From RI-231 sp041394905 (GTDB lineage: Bacteria > Acidobacteriota > Terriglobia > Bryobacterales > UBA6623): DNA of 64,000 bases. Position numbers and translations under genes: made by a program. The stretch lies in the NCBI GenBank assembly GCA_041394905.1, contig JAWKHJ010000024.1, positions 1 to 64,000 of the forward strand, read 5' to 3'. Shown in pieces: positions 20,868 to 31,398 of this stretch; the first letter of the stretch is position 1; each line of letters starts with the position of its first letter. Under the pieces are notes generated by a model. The model was given only the letters and a program-made list of their open reading frames with translations, did no database searches and was not told where the DNA came from.

Positions 20868-21546
20868 TCACGCGGCCACGGCCGATCACCACAACTCGTT
20901 GGTCGCCCACCAGTTTGACGACGCGGAGCAGCAGAAAGAAGCCTCCGCGCTCGGAATGTGGGCGTTCCTGATCACCGAAGTTCTGTTCTTCGGCGGGTTG
21001 ATCCTTGCCTATACGATTTTCCGCAACGCCTATGGCTTGGCCTGGACTGCGGGTAGTCACGAGCTCAATGTTGCGCTCGGCGGCGCGAACACCGCTGTGC
21101 TGATCTTCAGCTCGTTCACGATGGCGATGGCGGTGCACTTCGCACAGCTTGGCCAGCGCAACAAGATCGTTCTGTTCTTGATCCTGACGTTGATCTTCGG
21201 CAGCGTGTTCCTGGGCGTCAAGGTTGTCGAGTACAGCGAGAAGATTGAGCACCACTTGGTGCCGGGACCGAACTTCCAGTATCACGGCGAGTTCGCCGAC
21301 GAGGTGAACCCGCGCAACGTCGAGCTGTACTTCTTCATGTACTTCGCGATGACGGGCGTCCACGCGGTCCACATGATCGTCGGCGCGATCCTGCTCGTGG
21401 TCTGGTTGATCCCAATGGCGCGTAAAGGCAGATACACATCTGAATACTACGCGCCAATCGAAAACTTTGGCTTATATTGGCACTTTGTCGATATCGTCTG
21501 GATCTTCCTGTATCCGCTTCTGTACCTGATTGGAAGGCACAACTAA
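20857..21546 (+). CDS. ctaE: cytochrome c oxidase subunit III
   Basis: The 229-aa membrane subunit has five clear helices and the family sequence KEASALGMWAFLITEVLFFG, FFMYFAMTGVHAVHMIVGA and a C-terminal NFGLYWHFVDIVWIFLYPLL. It stabilises subunit I and its proton uptake. It starts with TTG at 20857, inside the end of the subunit I gene and preceded by GAGGAGGGA, so translation is coupled. The stop TAA shares a base with the next ATG. Confidence 0.95.
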   Translation: MSTDHAATADHHNSLVAHQFDDAEQQKEASALGMWAFLITEVLFFGGLILAYTIFRNAYGLAWTAGSHELNVALGGANTAVLIFSSFTMAMAVHFAQLGQRNKIVLFLILTLIFGSVFLGVKVVEYSEKIEHHLVPGPNFQYHGEFADEVNPRNVELYFFMYFAMTGVHAVHMIVGAILLVVWLIPMARKGRYTSEYYAPIENFGLYWHFVDIVWIFLYPLLYLIGRHN

Positions 21547-21977
21547 TGTCGGACACCACGCACGAGTTTCATCCGCACATCGTCCCCATCCCGGTCTACT
21601 TGGCCATCTTCGTGGCCCTGCTGGTCGGCACGGGTGTGACGATCGCGATCGCCTACGTCGATCTCGGACCCATGAACACGCTGGTGGCCATGCTGATCGC
21701 CTTCTTCAAGGCGTCGCTGGTGGTGCTCTACTTCATGCACGTGAAGTACTCGAGCAAGCTGGTCCAGTTAGCCGCCGCGACAGGGTTCCTGTGGCTTGGG
21801 ATCATGCTGTTCTTCACGCTTTCCGACGTGTGGACGCGTGACTGGCAACCGGTTCCCGGCTTCGCGCCGCAGTTCGTCGACGAGCCCTTGGGTCACGGGC
21901 CGGCTGCGGCGGGCGGCCACGGCGAGGCGACCGACGGGCACGGCGAAGCGCCAACCGCGGGCGGGGAACACCAATAG
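21546..21977 (+). CDS. caa3-type oxidase subunit IV with His/Gly-rich tail
   Basis: Starting at ATG 21546 (TAATG overlap with subunit III), the 143-aa product has three hydrophobic helices (VYLAIFVALLVGTGVTIAIA, NTLVAMLIAFFKASLVVLYF, LVQLAAATGFLWLGIMLFF) and the subunit IV signature FFKASLVVLYFMHVKYS. A soluble C-terminal tail follows with repeated Gly-His units (GHGPAAAGGHGEATDGHGEA), which could bind metal. The upstream extension in this frame belongs to subunit III sequence. It closes the respiratory operon. Confidence 0.9.
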   Translation: MSDTTHEFHPHIVPIPVYLAIFVALLVGTGVTIAIAYVDLGPMNTLVAMLIAFFKASLVVLYFMHVKYSSKLVQLAAATGFLWLGIMLFFTLSDVWTRDWQPVPGFAPQFVDEPLGHGPAAAGGHGEATDGHGEAPTAGGEHQ

Positions 21978-22032
21978 CCGCCCGCTCCGGGCGCACGCGC
22001 GGCGCCGCCGCAAAGTCGTAAACTGGGCTTTC

Positions 22033-23101
22033 GTGGCGGCGCGCAAGCAAACCAAGATCAAACCCAAACAGTTCCTGCAGGAGCTCAAGGCGGGCGAAAA
22101 GCCCGCCTTTGGCTATTTGTTCCTCGGCGCGGAGATCTTCTTCCGTGATCGTTGCCGCAAAGGGCTCAAGAAGGCCGTACTAGGCGACGACGTCACCGAA
22201 GACGGCTTGCTGCTGATTGACCTCAAGGAGCAGTCGCTCACGCGCGTGCTCGACGAGACGCGCTCGCTGTCGCTCTTCGCCTCTTCGCGGCTGATCTTTG
22301 TCTCGAACGCCGAGAACGCTCTGCCCGCCGGCCGCTCTGCCAAGGATGCGCCGAACGCGGCAGCCTTGGCGGCGTATTTCAAGACCCCACTCCTGGCGTC
22401 GTCTTGGCGTTCGAGTGTACGAAGCTCGATGCGCGCGACCGTGACGACAAGGCCAAGCTGGATCGTGTCGCACAGTTCTACGCCTCGGTGCCCGTGATCG
22501 TCGAAATGGACCGGCTGACGCCCGGCGAGCGCTCAAGGGCGCCGCGCTGTTGGCCCGCAACCTCGGGCTCGACGTCGACAACGATACCCTCGCCGAGCTC
22601 GTCGAGATGCTGGGCGGGGACATGGCGCGGCTCGAGAACGAGCTCCAAAAGCTTCAGCTCTACGCCGAACCCGGACGCCCCATTACCCGTGCTGACATCG
22701 AAACGCTGGTGCCGGAGGCGCGCCAAAGCGGCGTCTTCGAGCTAACCGACGCTCTTGCGCACAAGCAGCGCGAGCGCGCCTTGCGCATCGTGGACACATT
22801 GCACGAGGGCGGGGCCTACTGGCCTATGCAGGTCACGCTGCTCGCCAGCCTCTTTCGCCAAACGCTGGCGGTCAAGGAAGGCGGCGCGCGCTCGGCCAAG
22901 CAGGCGATGGACCAGCTCGCGCGCAGCGGCGTCCGCACCTGGTACAGCCGTGCGCAGCAGCTCGTCGAGACGGCTGAGCAGTTCTCGCGCTCCGATCTAG
23001 AGCGCGCTCTGATCGCGCTCTATGAGGCCGATCGCGACCTACGCCGTCCCACGCCCGACGACCGTCTCATCATGGAGACGCTGCTCTTGCGGCTGACCTA
23101 G
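22033..23101 (+). CDS. holA: DNA polymerase III delta subunit, two frameshifts
   Basis: HolA opens the beta clamp in the clamp-loader complex. GTG 22033 gives an N-terminus KPKQFLQELKAGEKPAFGYLFL with GAEIFFRDRCRKGLKKAV, the usual delta opening. The frame breaks at about 22392 (TPL to GVVLAFECTKLD) and 22532 (LTPGER to LKGAALLARNLGLDVDND); each break is repaired by one added base. The C-terminal part has the delta signature EMLGGDMARLENELQKLQLY and RRPTPDDRLIMETLLLRL. The repaired product is 356 aa, normal for HolA. As the gene is essential, both breaks are probably errors. It lies 55 bp after the oxidase operon. Confidence 0.88.
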
Positions 23102-23150
23102 CCGGAACTCCGGCGGAAACGTTCTCTGTCCCGCCACGCTCTACCGAGTG

Positions 23151-23471
23151 ATGGAAAGAACGAGAGCCACGGACAAACTCTACGCCAGAGGCATTCAGGC
23201 GCGCATGCATCCCGCCGAGGATGGTCAGCCGGCTGCTCCCAAAGAGTTCGACCTGTACCTGGACCGGAGCGGCGAGTATCGCTGGTTTGCGGAGGGTGAG
23301 CCGACCGATGCGGCCGGAGAGAGCCTGCGGACGGCCGTCGAGAACGCGCGGCTGCGCTGGAAGGGTTTTCAGGTCGTCGAGCTCGAGGGCCACGCGGTCA
23401 CCTCAGAGACGCAACACGACATCCCGGAGCGCTATGCCGCTGACGATCTGGAGAAGGTGGCGACCGGCTGA
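23151..23471 (+). CDS. small hypothetical protein
   Basis: This 106-aa protein (GTG 23148 would add one residue) is hydrophilic, with no signal peptide or helix. It contains KEFDLYLDRSGEYRWFAEGE and ENARLRWKGFQVVELEGHAV, suggesting a small alpha/beta domain. I do not recognise a family. It lies 49 bp after holA and 39 bp before the MBL-fold gene, in the same direction. The gap before it contains a 5-bp GCCGG/CCGGC hairpin at 23104-23117, a weak terminator candidate. Confidence 0.6.
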   Translation: MERTRATDKLYARGIQARMHPAEDGQPAAPKEFDLYLDRSGEYRWFAEGEPTDAAGESLRTAVENARLRWKGFQVVELEGHAVTSETQHDIPERYAADDLEKVATG

Positions 23472-23510
23472 TTTTGGGCTATCCTAGTGGGAATTTCCGA
23501 GGAGATTCCC

Positions 23511-24511
23511 ATGCGTCGCTCTTGGTTGCTGACCTCATTTCTCGCCCTGGCCGGCCTAGCCCTGTGGGTGGCATGCGCCGAGCGCCGCCGCCTGAGCCTG
23601 AGCCGGAAGCGAAGGCTGACGCTCCGACTGCGCTCACCAAGATCGCCGACGGAGTCTGGTTTCGCGAGGGCGAGCGGGACCAGGGGCACTGCAACAATGT
23701 CATCATCGAGCTGGAAGACGGCTTGTTCGTCGTAGACGCCAACTTCCCCTCAGGCGCGCAACTGGTAATGGAGGACGTCAAGACCGTCTCCGACAAGCCG
23801 GTGAAGTGGGTGTTCGACACGCACCACCACGGCGACCACGCTTACGGCAACCCCCTTTGGACCAAGGCCGGCGCCACGACGCTCGCCTATGTCGGCGTAG
23901 CGGAAGAGATCAAGCGCTATGAGCCCGCCGGATGGCTGGGCGCGGCGCAAGCCCGGCCCGATGTCGCGGCTCTCAACCTGCCCACGCTCGAGCCGCCGCA
24001 GCAGACCTTCACGGAGACGCCGCACGTCGTCGAAGACGGCAAGCGCCGCATCGAATTACACCACTTCGGCTGGGCTCACACGCGAGGCGATGGCTTCGTC
24101 TACCTACCGAACGAGAAGATCCTCGCGACCGGCGACGCCGCGACGAACGGCCCCTACAACTTCACCGGTCACGGCAACACGGGGAGCTGGCCCAATGTGC
24201 TGGCCCGAGCGCTCGAGCTGGACTTCGACAAGGTTCTGCCTGGGCACGGTCCGGCAGGAGGCCGCGAAGTTGTCGAAGGTGAGAAGGCGTTCATGGAGTT
24301 TCTCAACAGCGCCGTGGATGAGGCTGTCAAGGCGGGCAAGAAGCTCGAAGACGTCATTACGGTCGAAGAGGGCAGGGGAGTAGCGACCACGATCGAGGCG
24401 CCGGAACGCGTCGCGAATTGGGTTGGGCCAAACTTCGCCGAACAGCTCCGCGTGCGCTGGGAAGAAGTGAAGCAGGGCAAGCCCTACGGCATGATCATGG
24501 GCGGCGAATAG
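23511..24511 (+). CDS. MBL-fold metallohydrolase lipoprotein, one frameshift near the signal peptide
   Basis: ATG 23511, 10 bp after GAGGAG, encodes a lipoprotein-like signal (MRRSWLLTSFLALAGLALWV then AC). One base is missing at about 23580; the next frame continues APPPEPEPEAKADAPTAL into the enzyme. Repaired length is 333 aa. The metallo-beta-lactamase fold has its zinc motif in DTHHHGDHAYGN (HxHxDH), further ligands in HHFGWAHTRGDGFVY and LATGDAATNG, and the final His in LPGHGPAGGREV. The subgroup with the GWAHTxGD block contains diverse periplasmic hydrolases, so the substrate is unknown. Without the frameshift repair the protein would lose export. Confidence 0.82.
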
Positions 24512-24614
24512 GCCCGAAAACGCGACAAACGGCGACATTTCGCGACATTTTTCTAAGGTCCCAGAATCGCGTGGCGCGAACGACGGCTCGTGCCACTAGT
24601 GCTCACATGAACGC

Positions 24615-25475
24615 TCAGGCGACGCCGAGCGCTTCCGCCAGGGCGTGCTTCATCACTGCTTCGTCGGGGTCTTGGCCGGTCCAGAGTTGGAAGCCAATGA
24701 CGCCCTGGTAGACCAGCATGGACAAGCCGTCGAGCGTGGGCAGGCCGCGCTGGCGGGCGGCGGCGAGCAGGCGCGTCTCCGGCGGGTTGAAGACCGCATC
24801 GGCGACCAGCATGTCCGATTTGGCTTGGCTGAGGTCGACGTCCGGCATGGCGGAGATGTCGGGGTAGAGCCCGATCGAGGTGGCGTTGACGAACAGGTCG
24901 ACGTCGCTGGGCACGACATACGTTCCTTGCCAGTGTTCGAAGCGGACCGGGCCAGTGGCGTTCTTCTTCAGGTCCGCCGTCATGGACTGGCCGCGATCGA
25001 AGCCGCGATTGACGACAACCAGGTCGGAAACTCCGGCAAGTAGTAATTCCGTCCCAATGGCGCGCGCCGCGCCGCCCGCGCCCAGCATCACCACGCGCTT
25101 GCCCGCCGGGTCCATGCGGCCGTCTGTGCGGACGCCGCGCAGGAAGCCCTTGCCGTCCGTGTTCTCGCCGATCAGCTTGTCGCCTTGGCGGACTACCGTG
25201 TTGACCGCGCCGATCATGCGCGCTTCCTTCGAAAGGTCGTCGAGCAGAGGAATGACGGCGACCTTGTGCGGGATCGTCAGGTTGACGCCGCGCATGCCGA
25301 AGGCGCGGACGCCGCGGAAGGCGTCGACGAGATCCTCAGGGCCGACTTCCACGGTAAGGTAGCGCCAATTGAGTCCGGCGGTGCGAAAAGCCGCCTCTTG
25401 CATCACGCCAGTGGGGTTTTCCGCCACGGGGCGGCCGAAGCAGCCCGTGAGCTCCGCTTTATAGTTGGCTGCCAC
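24615..25475 (-). CDS. aroE: shikimate dehydrogenase
   Basis: AroE reduces 3-dehydroshikimate to shikimate with NADPH in aromatic amino-acid synthesis. The 286-aa protein shows the substrate-site NLTIPHKVAVIPLLDD (with catalytic Lys), NTDGKGFLRGV, the dinucleotide loop MLGAGGAARAIGTELLLAG, VVNRGFDRGQS for cofactor choice, and a C-terminal YQGVIGFQLWTG. The classic Asn-Arg-Thr/Lys NADP pocket reads VVNRGF, a slight variant. It lies 5 bp after the tautomerase gene and may be co-transcribed with it. No other aro gene is near. Confidence 0.93.
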   Translation of the reverse strand: MAANYKAELTGCFGRPVAENPTGVMQEAAFRTAGLNWRYLTVEVGPEDLVDAFRGVRAFGMRGVNLTIPHKVAVIPLLDDLSKEARMIGAVNTVVRQGDKLIGENTDGKGFLRGVRTDGRMDPAGKRVVMLGAGGAARAIGTELLLAGVSDLVVVNRGFDRGQSMTADLKKNATGPVRFEHWQGTYVVPSDVDLFVNATSIGLYPDISAMPDVDLSQAKSDMLVADAVFNPPETRLLAAARQRGLPTLDGLSMLVYQGVIGFQLWTGQDPDEAVMKHALAEALGVA

Positions 25476-25480
25476 CGGCC

Positions 25481-25668
25481 CTACTCCTCGGCCAGCCTTT
25501 GGGCACGCCGCCCGGCAAAGTGCGAGGGGTGGACTTCGCGGAGGATCACGCGGACGCTCTCAGGCGTCACGTCGAGCGCGCGGACGGTGGCGTCAGTCAC
25601 TTCTTGGATGAGCTTGGCCTTCTTGTCGTAAGTGCGGCGGAAAACAGCGTAGTGTCGAGAATGGGCAT
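25481..25668 (-). CDS. 4-oxalocrotonate tautomerase-like protein, one frameshift
   Basis: The tautomerase family uses an N-terminal proline as base. ATG 25668 opens MPILDTTLFSA, the correct family N-terminus with Pro-1; the frame then shifts at about 25635 into RRTYDKKAKLIQEVTDATV and ESVRVILREVHPSHFA. A longer in-frame alternative from TTG (MPHAHSRHYAV) is not a tautomerase start. Repaired length is 62 aa, right for the family. The last residues after HFA may also be off frame, since a neighbouring frame reads GGVPKGW, closer to the family C-terminus. Substrate unknown. Confidence 0.72.
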
Positions 25669-25834
25669 GAGGCAATCGTAGCGTGAAAGCGGCTCCGGAT
25701 GTACTTCGTGGCTCGCGGTTGAACCGTCCACGAGGGTTTCCGGCGAGTGCGTGTGTACGTCTCCTGCGCGCGCCCTACGTGATATTCAGCTATGTTGAGG
25801 CGTGATCTTGAACGAGCGCCGCCGGAGAATCGAC

Positions 25835-26226
25835 CTATTCTTCATGAATCAAGTAGATGATTCGCCCGTCGCGCTTCGAAAGTTCGACGAGCACCGTGCC
25901 GCCGTCGACCCCGGGTGGCAGTGTGCCTGTAACGGTCCAAACATCACCTTCTAGGCTCGCCCGCCAAGGCTTTTCTGACTCGAGTTGCTTTGAACCACCA
26001 TAAATCGGAAGAGCGACGGCCTCAGCAATCCGTACAGCGGTTTCCTTATCGGTACAAATCCGTCGTCAGGCAGGAGGCAAGACCACCGCGATGTCAACCG
26101 TTGGGGTCGCGGGAGAACCTTCGATAGCAGAAGGGGCTTGATCGGCTCGGGGCAGTCCTGAACACACGACGAGGAGCACAATGCCAAACCGAATAGAACG
26201 AATGCGGGGTTAGGTGAAGAAACCAT
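25835..26226 (-). CDS. NTF2-fold immunity protein-like lipoprotein, frame broken
   Basis: The C-terminal 65 residues match the pattern of the NTF2-fold immunity family (PF15631, YbbC/YhhH-like): DKETAVRIAEAVALPIYGG, then KPWRASLEGDVWTVTGTLP, GGTVLVELSKRDGRIIYLIH. This is family-level recognition by eye. Upstream in another frame is PDDGFVP, which normally runs straight into DKETA; one base is missing at about 26050. The N-terminus from 26226 looks like an export signal (PNPAFVLFGLALCSSS), and a second frame in between reads ATPTVDIAVVLPP, so up to four lost bases are needed. The total of about 131 residues fits the family. No toxin gene is adjacent. Confidence 0.6.
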
Positions 26227-26282
26227 TCTACGTTTCCCAATAACTCAAGTCCGGCGACCGCCCCGTCCCAACTACCCACAAC

Positions 26283-29200
26283 TTAGAACGCCGCGCCCAC
26301 CGGCAACTTCGCGGTTTGGCTGGCGCGCCCTGGGAGGAAATGACCAAATCGAGCGTCCCTGGTTGCACGTTGAAGCCGACGCGGAAGTTGATCTGGTAGA
26401 CGCTGATGAGCTGTGGAGCGTAGAACGCGCCTTCGATCACTGCTCCGCCGCCGAGTGTGACGGCGGGCATCGCAACCGGCGTCGACAGCGGTGGCGGCGA
26501 GGGCCCGGCCTGGTTGGTGGGCACGGGTGGAAGACGGCTCGAGGCCGTGGCGAACAGCAGCAGGACTTCGCCTGGGCGGGCCGGATTGGAGGGCGTGACC
26601 ACCGAGTAGTCTGCATGCAGCACAGCCGCATAGAGCTGATTGTTCAAGGCATACTCCGAACACGCCGGGCTGCGCCGCCCGAAGGCGGGATGCCGCTGAT
26701 GGTGGCGAGCAGGCCTTGGTTTTCCACGACCGCTGTGACGGTCGGTCCTGCCGGTCCGAACGGGACCTGAATGTTGATCTGTTCCTGCCCGTTGACGTTG
26801 GCCAGCGACAGGATGGGCGCTGCGATGCCTCCGACAGTCACGCGAACGCCGCGGAACAACGTCAGGAAACCGTTGAGCGGATCGTAGGGGGCGGGGAAGA
26901 CGCCGGCCTGGCCGTCCACATTGATGTTGACGCCGAAGATGGAGCCGTGCCGCCGGCCACGAAGCCCGAGCGGAAGCTGGCGCCGTTGACGAAGCCGGGA
27001 ACCTGCAGTTGCGGCGTCCCGCCGCCCGGTCAAGCAGAGTCGACGCTGAAACCCGGCGGCCGCGCGCGGGTGACGGGACCGCGCGTGGGGCCCGCGGTGA
27101 AGGTGGTGGAAGCCTGTCCTTGGGCGTCCGTGACGGCGGGTTTGGCCGAGCAGTCCGGAGCCGCTGATGGAGAAGGCGACCTGAACGCCCTGCCGGCTGT
27201 CCGCCGGACGTAGCGACCGGACCACCAAGGGCGCGGGGCTGCGGAATTGAGCGAGACCGATTGCTGGTTGCCGGAGACAATGACCAATTGCGCTGGCGTG
27301 GCGGATCGGTGCTCAGCGAGAACGAAGCCAGGATGTTGGCGTCCTGCGGGGAAACCGCTCGCACTTCATAGGTCCTCGCCGCGCGCGGGCGGGCCGCACG
27401 CCGCGCGCCGACGCACGCCCTTGTCCATTGGTGATGGAGAATACTCCTTCGAGCGTGGCGGCCTCGGGGGGAACAACGGACCAGCTCACGGGCGCATTGG
27501 TGGTAAGGGTTCCGCACTGGTCGGTGCTCTCGACCACGAGGGCCAAGGGCAGAGGCTGGTTCGGCACGCCGACTTGGCCGTCGCCCTGCACCTTGCGCAA
27601 CTGCGCGAAGGGTCCGCGGGTGAGGCTGTAGCTGATGGTGGCGTCCGTGCCGCCGGCGGCAAGCCAGGCTCGATCGTTCCCGAAGGCGGAGCGCAGCCGA
27701 AGGCGACATCGAATGTAGCGATACCGGCCGCGTTGGTCGGGATCGAGGCAGGCGTGAACGTGATGCCCTGCGGGCCGCGAAGATGAAGACCGTCGCGCCG
27801 GCGACGACCGCGCCGGCGTCCGTCTCGGTGCGGACCTGGATGGCGGCGGGGAAAGCATCGCGCGGGCCGAAAGCACGCCGCCAGAGAGGATCTGGATGCG
27901 CTCGGCTTGGGTACCGGTCCCGTTCGGCGTGATGGTGGCGTTGAAGGGCGCGGGCAGCGATCGGCCGAAGGCATCCGCGGCTGGATGGTGACGGGTGTCG
28001 GGCCGGTGACCTCACCTGCGGTACAGGCGATCGAGGCGAGGCCGAATTCATCGGTGAGGGTGTTGGTCGAGCAGGTGACCGCACTCGAGTTGACGGTCAC
28101 GAAGAGCACCAAATTGGGCTGAACCTGTCCGGCGGAAACCGCGCGAACGACGAGCGGTTGGCGAAACGAAGTACTGGGGGCGACGACCTGGTTGTCGCCC
28201 GAAACTTCCTGATGCCTTCGACCAATACGCCGTCCTTGACGGTGACCGAGTAGGCGAGGCTGCGCGTTCCGTCGCTGATGGTGACCTGGACGTTGAGGTC
28301 GCCGGGCACTTCGCCAGCGCCGCGAACGTGGTCCCGCTCAGCCGTTCTGTCCCGTGACAGCGGAGGCAGGGCATTGCACGGCAGGTTGTTGACGACAATC
28401 GAGGGCGACGCTGGGCTGAGGAGCGCCGCCCGCCCGCGTCTCGACCGTTAGGTTGAAGCTGGTGTTCTCGAAGACGGTCACCGGGTCGGGCGTGATGCGT
28501 ACGATCGCATCGTTGCCACCGGACTGGCCGACGATGGTGGCGGTGAACTGGACGGAATTGGGCGGACTGGCGGCGTCGCTGACGGTGATGGTCGCGATGT
28601 GCGAGGCCGGTACGCTTGCGGCGACAGTGCAGGTGATGCTCTTGCGGCCGACTTCGTTTGTGGAAACGCCGATGGCGGGACAGGTGAGCGAGGCGCTGTC
28701 GTCCGTGACCGTGAACTGGGCCCGGCGGTAGCGCGTTCGAGCGTTTCTCGACGACGAGGGTGAGATCCTCCGGCGCTGACGGTTTGGCCCGTCGCCGGAG
28801 ATGATGAAGAGGCCATCGCCAAGGTCGGGGCGCGACGTAGACTGTGAAGTCAGCAGTAAGACCCAGTAGAGCGAGACTGTGAGCGTCACGGACGTAACCG
28901 CGCTCACAGTGTTAGCTGTACAGTCGATGGGTGTGGTGCCGGAGAGCGCCGGGACATTGTCGCATTGCGCAGCGGCCGAGTTCGAGACGACCGTCGACCG
29001 AGGAACCCCACCGGTGGGGGCCTTTGACCACAATGGTGAAGGTGTTCCCAGAAATGACAAATTGGCCGTCGCCGGAGATCTTCTCCAGAGTGATCTAGTT
29101 CTTGCTCCGGCCCCGGCTCGAGCGCCAAGAGCGAGTCCGGTGGCGGCGGAAAGCGTCCACGCCGTCGATGTGCTGCTGACGCCGCTCGGATCATAAGCGA

Positions 29201-30032
29201 GCAGACGGCCATCGTCGAAGGCGAGATAGGCGGTTCCGTCGTCCCCGATGGCTGCCTTTTTCGGATGCTGGGGCCAGCGCACCTCCCGTTGCGGGGTCGG
29301 CGAGCGGTACGGGCTGCGATCCATCCGCGGGGACGTAGAGCATCGATTCGCTCAAGCGCAATGCTTCGCCTGGCCTGCGTTCGCGGCAACCAGCGCCGAC
29401 GCCGTCTGGCTGAGGGCGAACACTCCAGCAGCCCCGCCTGAAAGAGCCCGGCAGGAAAGACCTGCGCCCGGAGCCGAGCAGGCCGCTCGAAAAGACGTCC
29501 GGCGAGGCGGCGAGGTCGACCGTGCCGGGGAGCACGAGGTTCGTTGCGAGGTCGATGACGCGCGCTTGGCGCGAACCCGCGCGCAGCCAGTAGAGGCGGC
29601 GGCCGTCTGCCGGAAGGTAGAGCGCGGTGGCTTCGCTGCCGCCTCGCTGGTTACGTCCAGCGTCGAGTCGATGCGCGCGCTCAGCGTGTCGATGCGATAC
29701 AGTCGACCGCCCACGGCGACGAGCAGGTGTTAGCTTCCCGCGTCGAACGTGGCGGCGGTGGCCGGGTCGTCGGGCAGTTCGATGGAAGCGGTGGCGCGCA
29801 AGTCAGCATCGAGCACGCGCACCTGGGCGGACCCAACGAGGAAGGTTTTGTCACCCGCACGAAACGCCGCAAAAGCGCCTTGCGGGGCGGGCGCGGAGCC
29901 CAGCGAACGCAGGGATGGCGCGGCAAAGACGCTGGCTTCTTGCGAATCGGCGTGAAAAACGAAGAGGCGATCCGCGGCGGCAAGCGGCAGCGCCGACGAA
30001 GCGAGAACAATGAGGAAGCGGGGGAATGGCAT
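26283..30032 (-). CDS. large exported protein with propeller-like, Ig-like and TIGR03437 domains; many frameshifts
   Basis: A protein of roughly 1250 aa can be pieced together across at least ten frame changes. It starts at ATG 30032 with a signal peptide (MPFPRFLIVLASSALPLAAA) and repeated short blades (RLFVFHADSQEASVFAAPSL, ALYLPADGRRLYWLRAGSRQ, AYLAFDDGRLLAYDPSG). Ig-like repeats follow (FTVTDDSASLTCPA, ATITVSDAASPPNSVQFTA, LNVQVTISDGTRSLAYSVTV). The C-terminal domain is TIGR03437: INIQVPFGPAGPTVTAVVEN, NPARPGEVLLLFAT, QINFRVGFNVQPGTLDLVIS. A stop TAA lies in frame at about 29730. Such proteins are probably surface or secreted and of unknown role. Whether the gene is decayed or mis-sequenced cannot be told here. 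Confidence 0.65.
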
Positions 30033-30107
30033 GGTGAGGTGACAAGGGCGCACGGACCATGTTGGCACGCACAAGCGCCGTTCGAGCCTGACGGGAACGG
30101 GCGCGGA

Positions 30108-30763
30108 CTATAGGCCGAGCATGCGCGCGTGGACGGGCGACATCGCCCATGTAATGGGTTGCGCCTGGAGCTTCCGCGGCTTTCCGGATGTATTCCTTGC
30201 CTTAGGTCCCTGGTCGAGAGCTTCGTAGTATATGGGCCGACGTAAAGATTGGCGTAGAACAGCTGGTCCTCTAGCGCACCTTTGCCGCCCGCATTGGCGC
30301 GCGAGCCCATCCTCAACGGTGGCTTTCCCCTGGAAAAGCTGCAAATTTGCGCCATAGGCACGCGAGGGTCGTCGGAAATGGGCAGCATATGCGCCCGTGC
30401 GTCTTCGATTCCATTGGCGCGCGCACGGCGAGAAGTGCCAGACGCCGTTCTCGACGTCACTGGGGTTCACGGTTTGGTGCAGCTCGAACTGCTAGCCATC
30501 CTCGAAGCGTCCGGCGTAGTAGAGCGAGATGCCGCGTTGCCAGTGGTGGGGGCCAGACGCGGCTCCAGCCGGATGGCGCGGTCGAAGTCGGCGATGGAGC
30601 TGTCGATCGAACCGGCGCGAAAGTTCGCCTCGCCGCGGCGGTTGTAGAGCGCGGCGGAACCGCCTTGCGTCTCGATGGCCTGGTGACGCGTTCGACCTCG
30701 GTGGCCGGGGCGCTGAGCAAGGCAAGAGGAAGCAAGAGAAGAAGGCAGGACCAAACGAAGCAT
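30108..30763 (-). CDS. exported TPR protein, several frameshifts
   Basis: From ATG 30763 a hydrophobic leader (MLRLVLPSS..., LPLALLSAP) is followed by TPR-type helices: ALYNRRGEANFRAGSIDSSI then ADFDRAIRLEPRLAP and HWQRGISLYYAGRFEDG. The next segment, FELHQTVNPSDVENGVWHF, then IEDARAHMLPISDDPRVPMA, GALEDQLFYANLYVG and the end MGDVARVHARMLGL in changing frames, matches a family of small bacterial TPR proteins that I know only as hypothetical. At least four frame changes are needed. It probably mediates protein-protein contacts in the periplasm. It shares orientation with the TIGR03437 gene, 75 bp away. Confidence 0.62.
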
Positions 30764-30783
30764 TGCTACTTAGAATAGACGCG

Positions 30784-31398
30784 ATGGGCGCGCGCGTGGT
30801 CGGCATTGGCGGAGGCTCGGGCTCGGGAAAGTCCACCCTGGCCCACGCCATCGTGGAGCGAAGCCCGGGCGCCTGCATCGTGGAGCTCGATTGGTATTAC
30901 CGCGACCTGGCGCACTTGGACCCTCAGGGCGGGCGCGCTGGAACTTCGATCACCCAGACGCGCTGGACTGGGAGCTGTTGCGCGACCAGCTTGCCGACTT
31001 CGCGCCGGAGAGCCGATCGCGCCTCCTCTCTATGACTTCTCAACCCACACGCGCCGTGCGGCGTACCGTGCGGTGGGGCCGGCGTCGCGGATCGTGCTCG
31101 AAGGCATTTTGGCTTTGCACCAGCGGGCGCTGCGCGAGGCGATGGACTTGAGCATCTTCGTTGCGGCGCCAGGCCGGTGCGGTTGTCGCGGCGGTTGGAG
31201 CGCGATGTGCGCGAACGCGGGCGGACTCGGAATCCGTGCACGAGCAGTTTTGCGGCTACCGTCCGCCCGATGCGTGCGTTCGTCGCCCCGACCGAGGCGC
31301 ACACGGACGCTGGTGGCGGACGAGGAAGGGACTTCGCGCCGGCCGTCGAGCGCGCGCTGGCGCACCTCGACGGCCTGGCGCGGTCGCGCTCAGCGTAG
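30784..31398 (+). CDS. uridine kinase-like P-loop kinase, four frameshifts
   Basis: ATG 30784 opens GARVVGIGGGSGSGKSTLA, a P-loop, then IVELDWYYRDLAHLDP. Successive frames continue WNFDHPDALDWELLRDQL, PPLYDFSTHTRRAAYRAV, RIVLEGILALHQRALREAMD and RLERDVRERGRT, ending VERALAHLDGLARSRSA. This is the order of uridine kinase/phosphoribulokinase-family proteins: P-loop, substrate loop (DHPDALD), and the E-G-I-L block. The frame steps in the deletion direction four times in 600 bp. With repair it is about 205 aa, right for uridine kinase. Nucleoside salvage is the likely role; substrate is not proven. Confidence 0.7.

Noticed and set aside
24524..24555. Short repeated CGACATTT after the MBL-fold gene
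   Set aside because: Two copies only, no palindrome and no T-run; not enough to call an operator or terminator.
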